NCBI GenBank assembly: GCA_009780235.1
Contig: WRAK01000003.1
Span: 62,001-126,000, forward strand
Reading direction: 5' to 3'
Length of the DNA stretch: 64,000 nt
Source of the DNA: Oscillospiraceae bacterium
GTDB lineage: Bacteria > Bacillota > Clostridia > Oscillospirales > Oscillospiraceae
Shown here: positions 43,001 to 50,607 of the stretch, piece by piece
How positions within the stretch are numbered: position 1 is the first letter of the stretch
How the letters are laid out: every line of letters begins with the position of its first letter
Made by a program: the position numbers and the translations under genes
Notes under the pieces: model-generated
Databases searched by the model: none
Told to the model about the DNA's origin: nothing
Seen by the model: the letters and a program-made list of their open reading frames with translations, nothing else

Positions 43001-44527
43001 CTACGTTAAGAAGCTACGAACCGCCCCCAACATCTCATCCGCCTCTATCGTCTCATCAAAGCGCACCCGTTTTCCCCGCAAAGCCGTCAGCGGCTGCGGC
43101 GGTACCGTCCCCGACACCTCGGCAAGCTTATCAATCAGCCCCAGCCCTTCGGCCATCCCGCCCTCGCCCAGCGCATCTAACACACTATCGGCAAACTTGT
43201 ACGGACTGGCGGTAGACACCACCACGGCAGGCGTTGCATCGCCTGTCTCCGCACGGTACTTCTCCAGCACATCATAGGCCACAGCGGTATGCGTATCCAT
43301 CAAATACCCCTCCGCCTCATAGGTTGTGGCGATGACTTCCTTCGTCCGTTCATCATCACAGAAATCCGCCCAGAAGATTTTGTCAATGGCCGACTTGATA
43401 CCGGGCGTCACCGTATACCGCCCCGTCTCAGAAAGCGCACGCATATACCCCGCCGTCTGCTTGTCATCCTCGCCCGACAGCGCGAAAATCAGCCGCTCCA
43501 AGTTGCTGGACACCAGGATATCCATAGACGGCGAATTTGTCACATAAAACGGCCGCTTCTTGTCATACACCCCCGTGCGGACAAACTCCGTCAGCACGTT
43601 GTTGGCGTTAGACGCGCAAATCAGCCGCCCGATCGGCAAGCCCATCCGCATGGCGTAAAACCCGGCCAGGATATTCCCGAAATTCCCCGTAGGCACGGCG
43701 AAATTCACCTTGTCTCCCACGACAATCCGCCCCGCATTGACCAAATCGCAGTAGGCCGATACGTAATACACAATCTGCGGCAGAAGCCGCCCCCAGTTAA
43801 TCGAGTTCGCCGAAGAGAGGAACCACCCGCAGCCGGAAAGTTCTTTCGCAAGCTCGGCATCGCTGAAAATCCGCTTGACGCCCGCCTGCGCGTCATCAAA
43901 GTTCCCCGCAACACCCAGCACGCCGACATTAGCCCCCGCCTGCGTCACCATCTGAAGCCGCTGCACATCACTCACGCCGTCCTTGGGATAAAACACCAAA
44001 ATCTTCGTCCGCGCCACGTCCGCAAAGCCGTCGAGCGCGGCCTTACCCGTATCACCCGAGGTGGCAACCAAGATGCAAACCTGCCGCTCTTCCCCCGTCT
44101 TCTCCAAGGAGGCGGTGAGCAGATGCGGCAACATCTGCAAAGCCATGTCTTTAAACGCCGAAGTCGGCCCGTGCCACAGCTCCAAAAACCATGTGTCAGT
44201 AGGGGCGACCGACCCCGGTCGCCCGACCCCGGCCTCGGCACCCAACCCCACCAAAGGCGCAATCGCAGGCGTATCAAACCCCTTCGCGCTATACGCCCGC
44301 TCGGCAAAACCGTTAATCTCCGCCGAGGTAAAATCCTTGAGGAAAGCCCCCATGATATACACCGCCCGCTGCCCATAACTCATCCCGCAGAGCGATTCAA
44401 TCTGCCGCGCCGACAGACCCGGCAACACCTCCGGTACAAACAGGCCCCCGTCCGGCGCAAGCCCTTTCGCCATCGCATTCGCCGCCGTCACCCGCACAGC
44501 CTTATCTCGTGTACTCAAATACCGCAT
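43001..44527 (-). CDS. thrC: Threonine synthase with a repeat-encoded insertion
   Basis: A 508-residue PLP enzyme converting O-phosphohomoserine to threonine. The PLP lysine is Lys126 in WHGPTSAFKDMALQ; GGLFVPEVLP and the PTGNFGNILAGFYA phosphate-binding region are also seen. Residues 97-110 (AEAGVGRPGSVAPT) are not part of the family pattern. Codons 102-110 are exactly a family A repeat arm (44199-44225) in frame, some 16 residues before the active-site Lys, with no stop or frameshift. The enzyme otherwise looks intact. It follows the dipeptidase gene in the same direction. Confidence 0.93.
   Translation of the reverse strand: MRYLSTRDKAVRVTAANAMAKGLAPDGGLFVPEVLPGLSARQIESLCGMSYGQRAVYIMGAFLKDFTSAEINGFAERAYSAKGFDTPAIAPLVGLGAEAGVGRPGSVAPTDTWFLELWHGPTSAFKDMALQMLPHLLTASLEKTGEERQVCILVATSGDTGKAALDGFADVARTKILVFYPKDGVSDVQRLQMVTQAGANVGVLGVAGNFDDAQAGVKRIFSDAELAKELSGCGWFLSSANSINWGRLLPQIVYYVSAYCDLVNAGRIVVGDKVNFAVPTGNFGNILAGFYAMRMGLPIGRLICASNANNVLTEFVRTGVYDKKRPFYVTNSPSMDILVSSNLERLIFALSGEDDKQTAGYMRALSETGRYTVTPGIKSAIDKIFWADFCDDERTKEVIATTYEAEGYLMDTHTAVAYDVLEKYRAETGDATPAVVVSTASPYKFADSVLDALGEGGMAEGLGLIDKLAEVSGTVPPQPLTALRGKRVRFDETIEADEMLGAVRSFLT
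44199..44225. repeat. Family A arm inside the thrC coding sequence
   Basis: GTAGGGGCGACCGACCCCGG followed by TCGCCCG, the same GACC/GGTC word as in intergenic copies at 34271 and 37473. It is a half element with no partner arm nearby. Confidence 0.85.
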
Positions 44528-44548
44528 ACTTCACGCACCACCTGTATT

Positions 44549-45523
44549 TTATTGACTGTGTTTCCCCGACGGGGAAACACATACTTCTTCCACTACTCGA
44601 AACAGATTGTTATAGAAAATATCATGCACCAATGCCTCGGTGTAATTCTTCCGCAAAAGCCCCTCAGCCAGTTTCTCCATATCCTGAATACCCGCAATCC
44701 CCTGCGGCAAACTGTCACACCCGTCCAAGTCGGCACCGATAGCCACGGACTTTTCACCGCCCAGACTACAAAAATGCTCGACATGGGCAATGGCACCATC
44801 GATATCCGGCAAGGTGAATTGCCGCGTAGCGGCAAGAGAGGGCCCCCTGGGGGGGGAACCTCCCACAAATGTGCTGTAGAGATTCAGCCCCGCCACGCCG
44901 CCTGCCTTTACAATAGCCAAAAACTGCGCATCCGTCAAGTTCCGACTGTGCGAGCAGAGACAAGCCGCATTGGAATGACTCGCCACAAACGGCCTGTCCA
45001 GCACTTCCGCCACGTCCCAAAAGCCCCGCTCGGAGATGTGGGAGACGTCCACGATAACGCCCAACTCCCCGCACCGCCGCACAAACTGCCGCCCCAAATC
45101 CGTAAGCCCGCGCTCGGTCTCCTCCACGTTCGTCCCGGAAAGAGCGTTTGCGTGGTTCCAAGTCAAAGTCACCATCCGCACACCCAACTCGTGTGCCGCC
45201 GTGAGACGGCCGAGGTCACAGCCCAAAAGCTCCGCACCCTCCACGGACAGAAATGCGGCACACTTCCCCGCCGCCCCGGCCCGCTCCGCATCGGATGCCG
45301 TGCGGCAGAGCGTCATGCTGTCACGATTCGCCCGAAGCGCATCTTGAAACAGCGCGTACTGGCTCGCAAAGTCAAATTCGAATATCGCAAAAAACTGCGC
45401 CCAAGGCGCGTATCGCAACCCACGCTCCAAATCCACATGCAGACGATTCCGCGCAAGCGTCTGATTTTGCCGCCGCATCTCATACAAGGTATCACAATGG
45501 GCATCGAAAAGGGGTAATCTCAT
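44549..45523 (-). CDS. Membrane-dipeptidase family (M19) peptidase
   Basis: A 324-residue zinc dipeptidase related to renal dipeptidase. The N-terminal metal site is DAHCD (Asp7, His9, Asp11), and the ligand regions LTWNHANALSG, VDVSHISERGFWDV, ASHSNA and GADLDGCD follow. There is no signal peptide, so it is probably cytoplasmic. It is slightly short at the C-terminus. It overlaps yraN by 4 nt. A Gly/Pro-rich loop (VGGSPPRGPSLAAT) comes from an unusual run of C and G and may be an insertion. Confidence 0.85.
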   Translation of the reverse strand: MRLPLFDAHCDTLYEMRRQNQTLARNRLHVDLERGLRYAPWAQFFAIFEFDFASQYALFQDALRANRDSMTLCRTASDAERAGAAGKCAAFLSVEGAELLGCDLGRLTAAHELGVRMVTLTWNHANALSGTNVEETERGLTDLGRQFVRRCGELGVIVDVSHISERGFWDVAEVLDRPFVASHSNAACLCSHSRNLTDAQFLAIVKAGGVAGLNLYSTFVGGSPPRGPSLAATRQFTLPDIDGAIAHVEHFCSLGGEKSVAIGADLDGCDSLPQGIAGIQDMEKLAEGLLRKNYTEALVHDIFYNNLFRVVEEVCVSPSGKHSQ

Positions 45524-45882
45524 TGAAAGGCGTCCTCCAAATGTTGTATCTTCGGCCCCTGCGTATCCACACCGCGCGGAGCATAAATCTCTATCACATC
45601 AAAGCGCGGCTGCAGCTCCGTCTCGTTCTCGGCGAGCCACATCTCGGCCGTCGCTCGAATCCGCTCCATCTTTCGCGCATCCACAAACTCCCGCGCCTCC
45701 GCAAACCACGCGTCTTTCCGGGTCTTGACCTCCACAAAGGCCGCAAAATCCCGATTAACCGCAATCAAATCAATTTCCCCATACCGCGTGCGATACCCCA
45801 CAGCAATCACTTGATATCCTTTCGCCTCCAAGTACGCCGCCGCAACCGCTTCACCCCAAGCCCCAATCAACTTCCGATTCAT
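45520..45882 (-). CDS. yraN: UPF0102 YraN-family protein
   Basis: A 120-residue predicted nuclease-fold protein: GAWGEAVAAAYLEAKGYQVIA, RTRYGEIDLIAVNRDFAAFVEVKTRK with the Glu-Asp-ExK pattern of restriction-like endonucleases. Its role is unknown. It often follows rnhB, as here. I start at MNRKLIGAWGE, since the region before it is an AT-rich element. It overlaps the dipeptidase start by 4 nt. Confidence 0.87.
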   Translation of the reverse strand: MNRKLIGAWGEAVAAAYLEAKGYQVIAVGYRTRYGEIDLIAVNRDFAAFVEVKTRKDAWFAEAREFVDARKMERIRATAEMWLAENETELQPRFDVIEIYAPRGVDTQGPKIQHLEDAFQ

Positions 45883-45938
45883 CTCCCGCCCTTGCCCTTC
45901 CATTCCACATTCTAAGCTCTGCATTCTACACTACCGCG

Positions 45939-46544
45939 TCAGCGGCCCGCCTCCCACTTCTTCAGGAAACTCCGCCGATGCACCGCCGATGCACCATGCT
46001 CGTCTAACGCCGCATAATGCGCTTTCGTCGGATACCCCTTGTGCCGGTCGAATCCATACTGCGGATAATCCGCATGCAGCTCCATCATCAGCCTGTCACG
46101 ATACACCTTAGCCAAAATCGAAGCCGCCGCAATGGACGCACACTTGCTGTCCCCCTTGATGATACACCGATTCACATACCGCACACCATCCGCCCGATTC
46201 CCGTCAATCAAACACAAATCCGGCTGAGTTTCCAACCCCGCAATCGCCCGATTCATGGCGAGATAGGTCGCATTTAAGATGTTATGCTCGTCAATCTCTT
46301 CCACCGAGGCAAGCCCGATGCCAAAAGCGAGGGCAGCGTCGCAGATTTCGTCAAACAAAGCTTCTCGCTGCTTCTCCGTGAGTTTCTTCGAATCATCCAA
46401 GCCCGGCAAAACAAGGCCGTCCGACAGAATCACCGCCGCAGCCACCACCGCCCCGGCAAGCGGCCCGCGTCCGGCCTCATCTACGCCGCAAACAACGGCG
46501 TAGTCGCCCCGTAATTCTCGTTCCATCTGCCAAAGGTCAACCAT
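45939..46544 (-). CDS. rnhB: Ribonuclease HII
   Basis: A 201-residue enzyme that cuts RNA in RNA:DNA hybrids and removes misincorporated ribonucleotides. The type II signature is [22 protein letters not shown], with Asp22 and Glu23, then DGNRAD and [21 protein letters not shown]. Length is normal. It is transcribed after lemA and before yraN, in the rbgA-rnhB-yraN order known from Firmicutes, with the lemA pair inserted. Confidence 0.93.
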   Translation of the reverse strand: MVDLWQMERELRGDYAVVCGVDEAGRGPLAGAVVAAAVILSDGLVLPGLDDSKKLTEKQREALFDEICDAALAFGIGLASVEEIDEHNILNATYLAMNRAIAGLETQPDLCLIDGNRADGVRYVNRCIIKGDSKCASIAAASILAKVYRDRLMMELHADYPQYGFDRHKGYPTKAHYAALDEHGASAVHRRSFLKKWEAGR

Positions 46545-46558
46545 ATCCTTTACACCCT

Positions 46559-47113
46559 TTACAGCTTAATTTCCACATCGGCACGTTTGCGCTCGTCCAT
46601 TTCAAAAAACTCTTTTACCAAATGCTTGTTCCCCGTAATCGCGTTCACCAAACTGGCCGGGAACACGATGAAGGACTGATTGTAAACCGATACATTCGCA
46701 TTATACAAACGTCTCGCCGCCTGCAAATGTTCTTCGGCATCTACAATGGCCTTTTTCAACTCCAGATAGTTTCTGGACGAACGCAATTCGGGGTAGTTCT
46801 CCGCAACCACGTTCAACTTGCCCGTGAGTTCATCCATGCACTTGTTTGCTTCGTTTTTCTCCGCCATGCTCATGCCCTTGCGGAGTTTGATGACCTGCGT
46901 AAACAGGTCAGTCTCATGCTTCGTAAAGCCTTTTACAACCTCTATCATCTTCGTCAAGGTGTCGTAACGCTTAGTCAATGCCACATCTATCCCCGAATCC
47001 GCCTCTGCGACTCTCATCTGAAAACGCTTAAAGTTGTTTGACGCCCTGATTGCCCAAAGAATGATACAGAGAGCGAGCAGAGCACTCACGCCGCCGATGA
47101 TGTACGTTGCCAT
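46559..47113 (-). CDS. lemA: LemA family protein
   Basis: A 184-residue membrane protein: one N-terminal membrane helix (about 4-22) and a long helical domain with the family sequence [21 protein letters not shown] and [19 protein letters not shown], then [18 protein letters not shown]. Function is not established. It lies 23 bp from a DUF3137 gene, a pairing seen in many Firmicutes that suggests a shared complex. Confidence 0.88.
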   Translation of the reverse strand: MATYIIGGVSALLALCIILWAIRASNNFKRFQMRVAEADSGIDVALTKRYDTLTKMIEVVKGFTKHETDLFTQVIKLRKGMSMAEKNEANKCMDELTGKLNVVAENYPELRSSRNYLELKKAIVDAEEHLQAARRLYNANVSVYNQSFIVFPASLVNAITGNKHLVKEFFEMDERKRADVEIKL

Positions 47114-47136
47114 GTTCCAATCCCTCCCATCATGTT

Positions 47137-48072
47137 TTATTGCGGGTCAAATAGCTGTTCGTTTAATAAAAATTCGTCAATAATCGCCTTGATGTAGTTG
47201 ATGTCTTGCTCCATACCTGCACGAAATTCCGAAAAGTTTTTTGCCTTTTGGCAGAGGCCGAATAAATTCCGCCCGTTATGTACGGCGACGTGAACACGGT
47301 CGCCCGTAAAGCATACATGTTTTGCGCCGTCTGCCGCTTCTCTTGCCAACAAAATAAATTCCATAAAATGAGGCGTCAACACACGATAAGGCATCAGCGA
47401 ATCGTCCGAGAATGTCCAAAAGGTCTCATCAAACGCAAGGTTTTCCATCTGCACATCAGATTCCGTTTTTAAAGGTTTGAGCCCCGGAAACTCCCCTTTT
47501 TTCGCCTTGGGAGACTTCCTCTGGCTAATCACAACCGAGGGGCAAATTTCTTTTTGCGATGTAATCACCAACCACGGCCCTTTAAACAAAACGATATTAG
47601 CTGTAGATGAAGAACGAGACCTCATTTGCAAGTGAAAAATGGAAAGCTCCACATCCGCAAGAACAAACTCTACGCCCCGATACCTCGCCCGGATATAATC
47701 GCGGCTAAAACGACTGTCCCAATGGTAATTAAATCGCCCTTCTTGGAGCAAACTCTCGTCAATCAACCTGTGCGGGTCATATTCAATCAAATCAAAAGTA
47801 TCTTTCAACACATCGTGACGCAAACGAGTGTCCCGCATCAGTTTCGTTATACTGCTCCGTGCCTTCCCCGCTTGCGCTCCTAAGAAGACTAAAGGAATCA
47901 ATGAGATGAGTATAGCCCACTCCGAAATTCGACCCGCAAAAGAAGCAATAACAACAAGCCCCGAGACAATTAAAAATACCGTACGAAAAGGACGAAGCCT
48001 CTTACTTTTTTCCTGCGCAACCTTAAGCTCTGCATCAAACGTATCTCTACAAAAAGGCTCTCTTCGTTCCAT
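47137..48072 (-). CDS. DUF3137 membrane protein
   Basis: A 311-residue protein with two membrane helices (about 29-47 and 51-66) and a large soluble domain (FSRDYIRARYRGVEFVLADVELSI, FKGPWLVITSQKEICPSVVISQ, HVCFTGDRVHVAVHNGRNLF). This is the DUF3137 pattern, and it occurs with lemA as expected. No enzymatic motif is seen. The DNA is more AT-rich than rbgA upstream. Confidence 0.78.
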   Translation of the reverse strand: MERREPFCRDTFDAELKVAQEKSKRLRPFRTVFLIVSGLVVIASFAGRISEWAILISLIPLVFLGAQAGKARSSITKLMRDTRLRHDVLKDTFDLIEYDPHRLIDESLLQEGRFNYHWDSRFSRDYIRARYRGVEFVLADVELSIFHLQMRSRSSSTANIVLFKGPWLVITSQKEICPSVVISQRKSPKAKKGEFPGLKPLKTESDVQMENLAFDETFWTFSDDSLMPYRVLTPHFMEFILLAREAADGAKHVCFTGDRVHVAVHNGRNLFGLCQKAKNFSEFRAGMEQDINYIKAIIDEFLLNEQLFDPQ

Positions 48073-48089
48073 ATTCCCGCCCTTGCCCT

Positions 48090-48965
48090 TTAATTCTGCA
48101 TTACGCCGGAAGGAACTTCCAGCGTCACCCTTCCCAACTTCCCCCCACGAAACTCGTCGAGCAGCACCGCCGCCATCCGCTCCAAATCCACCTCGCCGCC
48201 GCTGATTAAAAACCCGCGCTTCCGCGCCGCTGTCTCCAGCAACGTATATCCGTCGGCCTCCAAGTCCGGCACGAACTTATACCGTGCCTCAATCCGCTCC
48301 GGGTACTCGGCACGGAGCCGCAAGAGCAAATTCGCCGCCAGCGTCTCCCTGTCCATAATTTCATCCCGCACCGCACCGGTAAAGGCCAAGTTCTCCCCCA
48401 CCGTCTGATTGTCAAACCGAGGCCAGAGGATGCCGGGCGTATCGAGAAGCTCCAGTCCCTCACCCACGGCAATCCATTGCTTGCCCCGCGTCACCCCCGG
48501 TTTGTCCGAGGCCTGCGCCGCCTTGCGCTTTGCGACACGGTTGATGAACGAACTCTTGCCCACATTGGGTATCCCCACAATCATCGCCCTGAGCGGTTTG
48601 CTGACCAGCCCCTTGGCGCGATATTGCTCCAATTTGTCTTTCAGCAGCTCCCGCAGCGCGGGATAAAAGGCGTTCACACCCTTGCCGCTCCGGCTGTCCG
48701 TCTCGATTACGGCATACCCGAGAGCCTTATAGTGCGCCGCCCACGCCTTGGTGAGCGCGGGGTCGGCTTGATCGATGCGGTTCAAAATTAACACCCGCGG
48801 CTTCGCTCCCACCATCTCGTCCACGTCCGGGTTGCGGCTGGACTCGGGGATGCGGGCATCTACAATCTCGCAGACGGCATCCACCAGACGCACCTGTTCC
48901 TCCATCATCCGCCGCGCCTTCGTCATATGTCCGGGGAACCACTGGATATTCATTTCGATGGACAT
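48090..48965 (-). CDS. rbgA: Ribosome biogenesis GTPase RbgA/YlqF
   Basis: A 291-residue circularly permuted GTPase that acts late in 50S assembly. Order: IQWFPGHMTKARRMM, G4 LILNRIDQAD, G1 VGIPNVGKSSFINR, G3 DTPGILWPR, then a helical RNA-binding C-terminus. I start at MSIEMNIQWFPGH with GGGAGG 8 nt upstream. The open frame to 49256 is family B and C repeats. The last residues (SGVMQN) and the TAA come from an AT-rich post-stop element (GTAATGCAGAATTAAAGGGC). Confidence 0.93.
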   Translation of the reverse strand: MSIEMNIQWFPGHMTKARRMMEEQVRLVDAVCEIVDARIPESSRNPDVDEMVGAKPRVLILNRIDQADPALTKAWAAHYKALGYAVIETDSRSGKGVNAFYPALRELLKDKLEQYRAKGLVSKPLRAMIVGIPNVGKSSFINRVAKRKAAQASDKPGVTRGKQWIAVGEGLELLDTPGILWPRFDNQTVGENLAFTGAVRDEIMDRETLAANLLLRLRAEYPERIEARYKFVPDLEADGYTLLETAARKRGFLISGGEVDLERMAAVLLDEFRGGKLGRVTLEVPSGVMQN

Positions 48966-48993
48966 GGTGCTCGCCTCCCTTTTGGGTAGATTT

Positions 48994-49205
48994 TCCCTAA
49001 TTCCCCTCCTTGGAGGGGTGCCCCGCAGGGGCGGGGTGGTCGCCCTTGACCTTAGGCCCCCTCGTTTTGAGGGGGCTGTCAGCGCAGCTGACTGGGGGAG
49101 TAAGCGCGCACTCCCTCCGGCCCTGCGGGCCACCTCCCTCGTAAACGAGGGAGGCTTTGGCCCCACCCTTAGCCCCCCTCTCCGAGGGGCTGTAGCGGAG
49201 ACCCA
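48994..49205. repeat. Composite of families C and B between rbgA and rplS
   Basis: A family C unit (CCCCTCCTTGGAGGGG, CCCCGCAGGGGCGGGG), two family B units (CCCCTCGTTTTGAGGGG with GTCAGCGCAGCTGAC; CCTCCCTCGTAAACGAGGGA), and CCCCTCTCCGAGGGG with CTGTAGCGGAG. No gene is seen. Confidence 0.75.
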
Positions 49206-49215
49206 CACACTTTTG

Positions 49216-49250
49216 AAAAGCACCCCGCAAACTGCGTTTGCCGGGTGCTT
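49216..49250 (-). terminator. Intrinsic terminator of rplS
   Basis: On the minus strand AAGCACCCGGCAAACGC pairs with GTTTGCGGGGTGCTT, followed by TTC. It lies just past the rplS stop. Confidence 0.75.
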
Positions 49251-49255
49251 CACCA

Positions 49256-49597
49256 CTAAATTCTTTGCTTAACTTTCGCTCTCTTACCGACACGGTCACG
49301 CAGATAGTAGAGTTTCGCTCTTCTGACCTTACCGCGCCGTACCGTCTCCACGCCCACGATGGTGGGGCTGTGGACGGGGAATACCTTTTCGCAACCCACG
49401 TTGTAGGAAATCCGCCGCACCGTGATGGTCTCGGTGACCCCGCCGTGCTTTCTGGCGATAATCGTTCCCTCAAACACCTGAACACGCTCACGGCTGCCCT
49501 CTTTAACCTTGACAGACACCCGAACGGTATCACCGACATCCATCGTCGGCAGTTCCGGCTTCATATGTTGCTCGCTCAAAATTTGTACCAAATCCAT
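49256..49597 (-). CDS. rplS: 50S ribosomal protein L19
   Basis: A 113-residue protein at the 30S-50S interface. It is recognised by [43 protein letters not shown] and [25 protein letters not shown] precedes the ATG. It has its own strong promoter and a leader of about 100 nt containing a GC hairpin; an L19-type autoregulatory leader is possible but not clear by eye. rbgA follows after a repeat block, the usual neighbour. Confidence 0.96.
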   Translation of the reverse strand: MDLVQILSEQHMKPELPTMDVGDTVRVSVKVKEGSRERVQVFEGTIIARKHGGVTETITVRRISYNVGCEKVFPVHSPTIVGVETVRRGKVRRAKLYYLRDRVGKRAKVKQRI

Positions 49598-49701
49598 AGT
49601 TACATCCTCCCTTCTCGTGCAAGGCGTTCATGGCCGGGATTAAACCGCCAGCGGACCGCCTCGGATGACGGGGAAACAAATCCCCAATAACATGCCGTGA
49701 T

Positions 49702-49730
49702 AGTATAGCATGAAACATTTTGAAATGCAA
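49702..49730 (-). promoter_or_regulatory. Sigma-A promoter of rplS
   Basis: TTGCAT (49725-49730), 17-nt spacer, TATACT (49702-49707) on the minus strand. Confidence 0.82.
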
Positions 49731-49765
49731 GCGTTTTACATCGATTTATGAATGTAAGTTGAAAT

Positions 49766-50344
49766 TTATTCTAAGCTCCCAATCACCCGGCAAGGCAATC
49801 CCGTCATACCCACATAATTCATCGGATACGTATGCGCAGTAAAGACCGCATACGGTTCACCCCGCAACACCGCGGACAAGTTGCAAAGATTCTCCACAAT
49901 AAACACGCCCCGCTCCGCGCAATATTGGTCCTTCGGCGTATGCTCGCTCCCCCGGCGCACCCCGGCAAAGTCCACGCCGATGATGGATATGTTACGCTCC
50001 AAAAGCGCGTCGATCAAGGCATCGGACAGCTGCGGATGCGCCGTAAAATACCGCTTACCGCCATACCCCTCCGCTTCGATAAAGCCGGTGTAAAACGCAA
50101 CGAACGTGTCCGCTCCAACTCGGGACAAATCCACATCCCCGCAGTCTATGTCCCGACCGCCTACCCCGCTCACGTCAAAGACGATGCCCGCCCGCTCGGT
50201 GTACGGCAGGGGAAATTCCTTGTCCATCACGTCAAAGTGCGTTCCCAGGTGGCCGGCAAACGTTTTGTTTTCATTTGCTTGTGCTGTTTTCACCATATCG
50301 GGGGTGATGGGTAGGGTTAGGTCGATTCGGGTTTTGCTTTGCAT
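49766..50344 (-). CDS. Cyclase/kynurenine-formamidase-like hydrolase
   Basis: A 192-residue metal-dependent hydrolase of the cyclase (KynB-like) family. The metal motif HxGTHxD is seen as His32-Gly34-Thr35-His36-Asp38 (GHLGTHFDVM), followed by FYTGFIEAEGYG, SIIGVDFAGVRRG and VENLCNLSAVL. No tryptophan-pathway genes are near, so the substrate is not known. It stands alone between rplS and the cation ATPase, with a repeat block on its 5' side. Confidence 0.82.
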   Translation of the reverse strand: MQSKTRIDLTLPITPDMVKTAQANENKTFAGHLGTHFDVMDKEFPLPYTERAGIVFDVSGVGGRDIDCGDVDLSRVGADTFVAFYTGFIEAEGYGGKRYFTAHPQLSDALIDALLERNISIIGVDFAGVRRGSEHTPKDQYCAERGVFIVENLCNLSAVLRGEPYAVFTAHTYPMNYVGMTGLPCRVIGSLE

Positions 50345-50356
50345 AGCGATACCTCC

Positions 50357-50600
50357 ATGTAGGGGCGGCCATTGGCCGTCCGCAGTCTATTATACCACAA
50401 ACATCCGGGCGTGCAAAACCTCCCTCTCCGAGGGAGGTGCTCCGCAGGGGCGGAGCGCATCTGCGCTGACGTTCCCCCGTAACGCACGATGTCCTCATCG
50501 CGCCGCATCCCCTTCCGTGATTGGATGGCGGAGGGAATGCTTTCGTGCATTGCGCCCTACAACAGACAAGGACACTTCTCCAAGTCCCCAATTCTGCATT
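50357..50600. repeat. Mixed repeat block upstream of the cyclase gene
   Basis: A family A arm (TGTAGGGGCGGCCATTGGCC), a family B hairpin (CCTCCCTCTCCGAGGGAGG), a mosaic A element joined to part of a D unit (GATTGGATGGCGGAGGGAAT), and an AT-rich post-stop element after the ATPase gene. No gene is seen in 50345-50607. Confidence 0.65.
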
Positions 50601-50607
50601 CTAAACA

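Noticed and set aside
43289..45517. Very long plus-strand open frame (742 codons) opposite thrC and the dipeptidase gene
   Set aside because: It is the antisense of two clear conserved genes in GC-rich DNA, is very rich in Arg, His and Pro, has no ribosome site and no family pattern.
48966..49256. N-terminal extension of RbgA of about 97 residues
   Set aside because: It is entirely translated family B and C repeats. GGGAGG and family alignment place the start at 48965.
49600..49700. rplS leader as a known L19 leader RNA
   Set aside because: A GC hairpin is present, but I could not match the conserved parts by eye; a covariance search would be needed before calling it.
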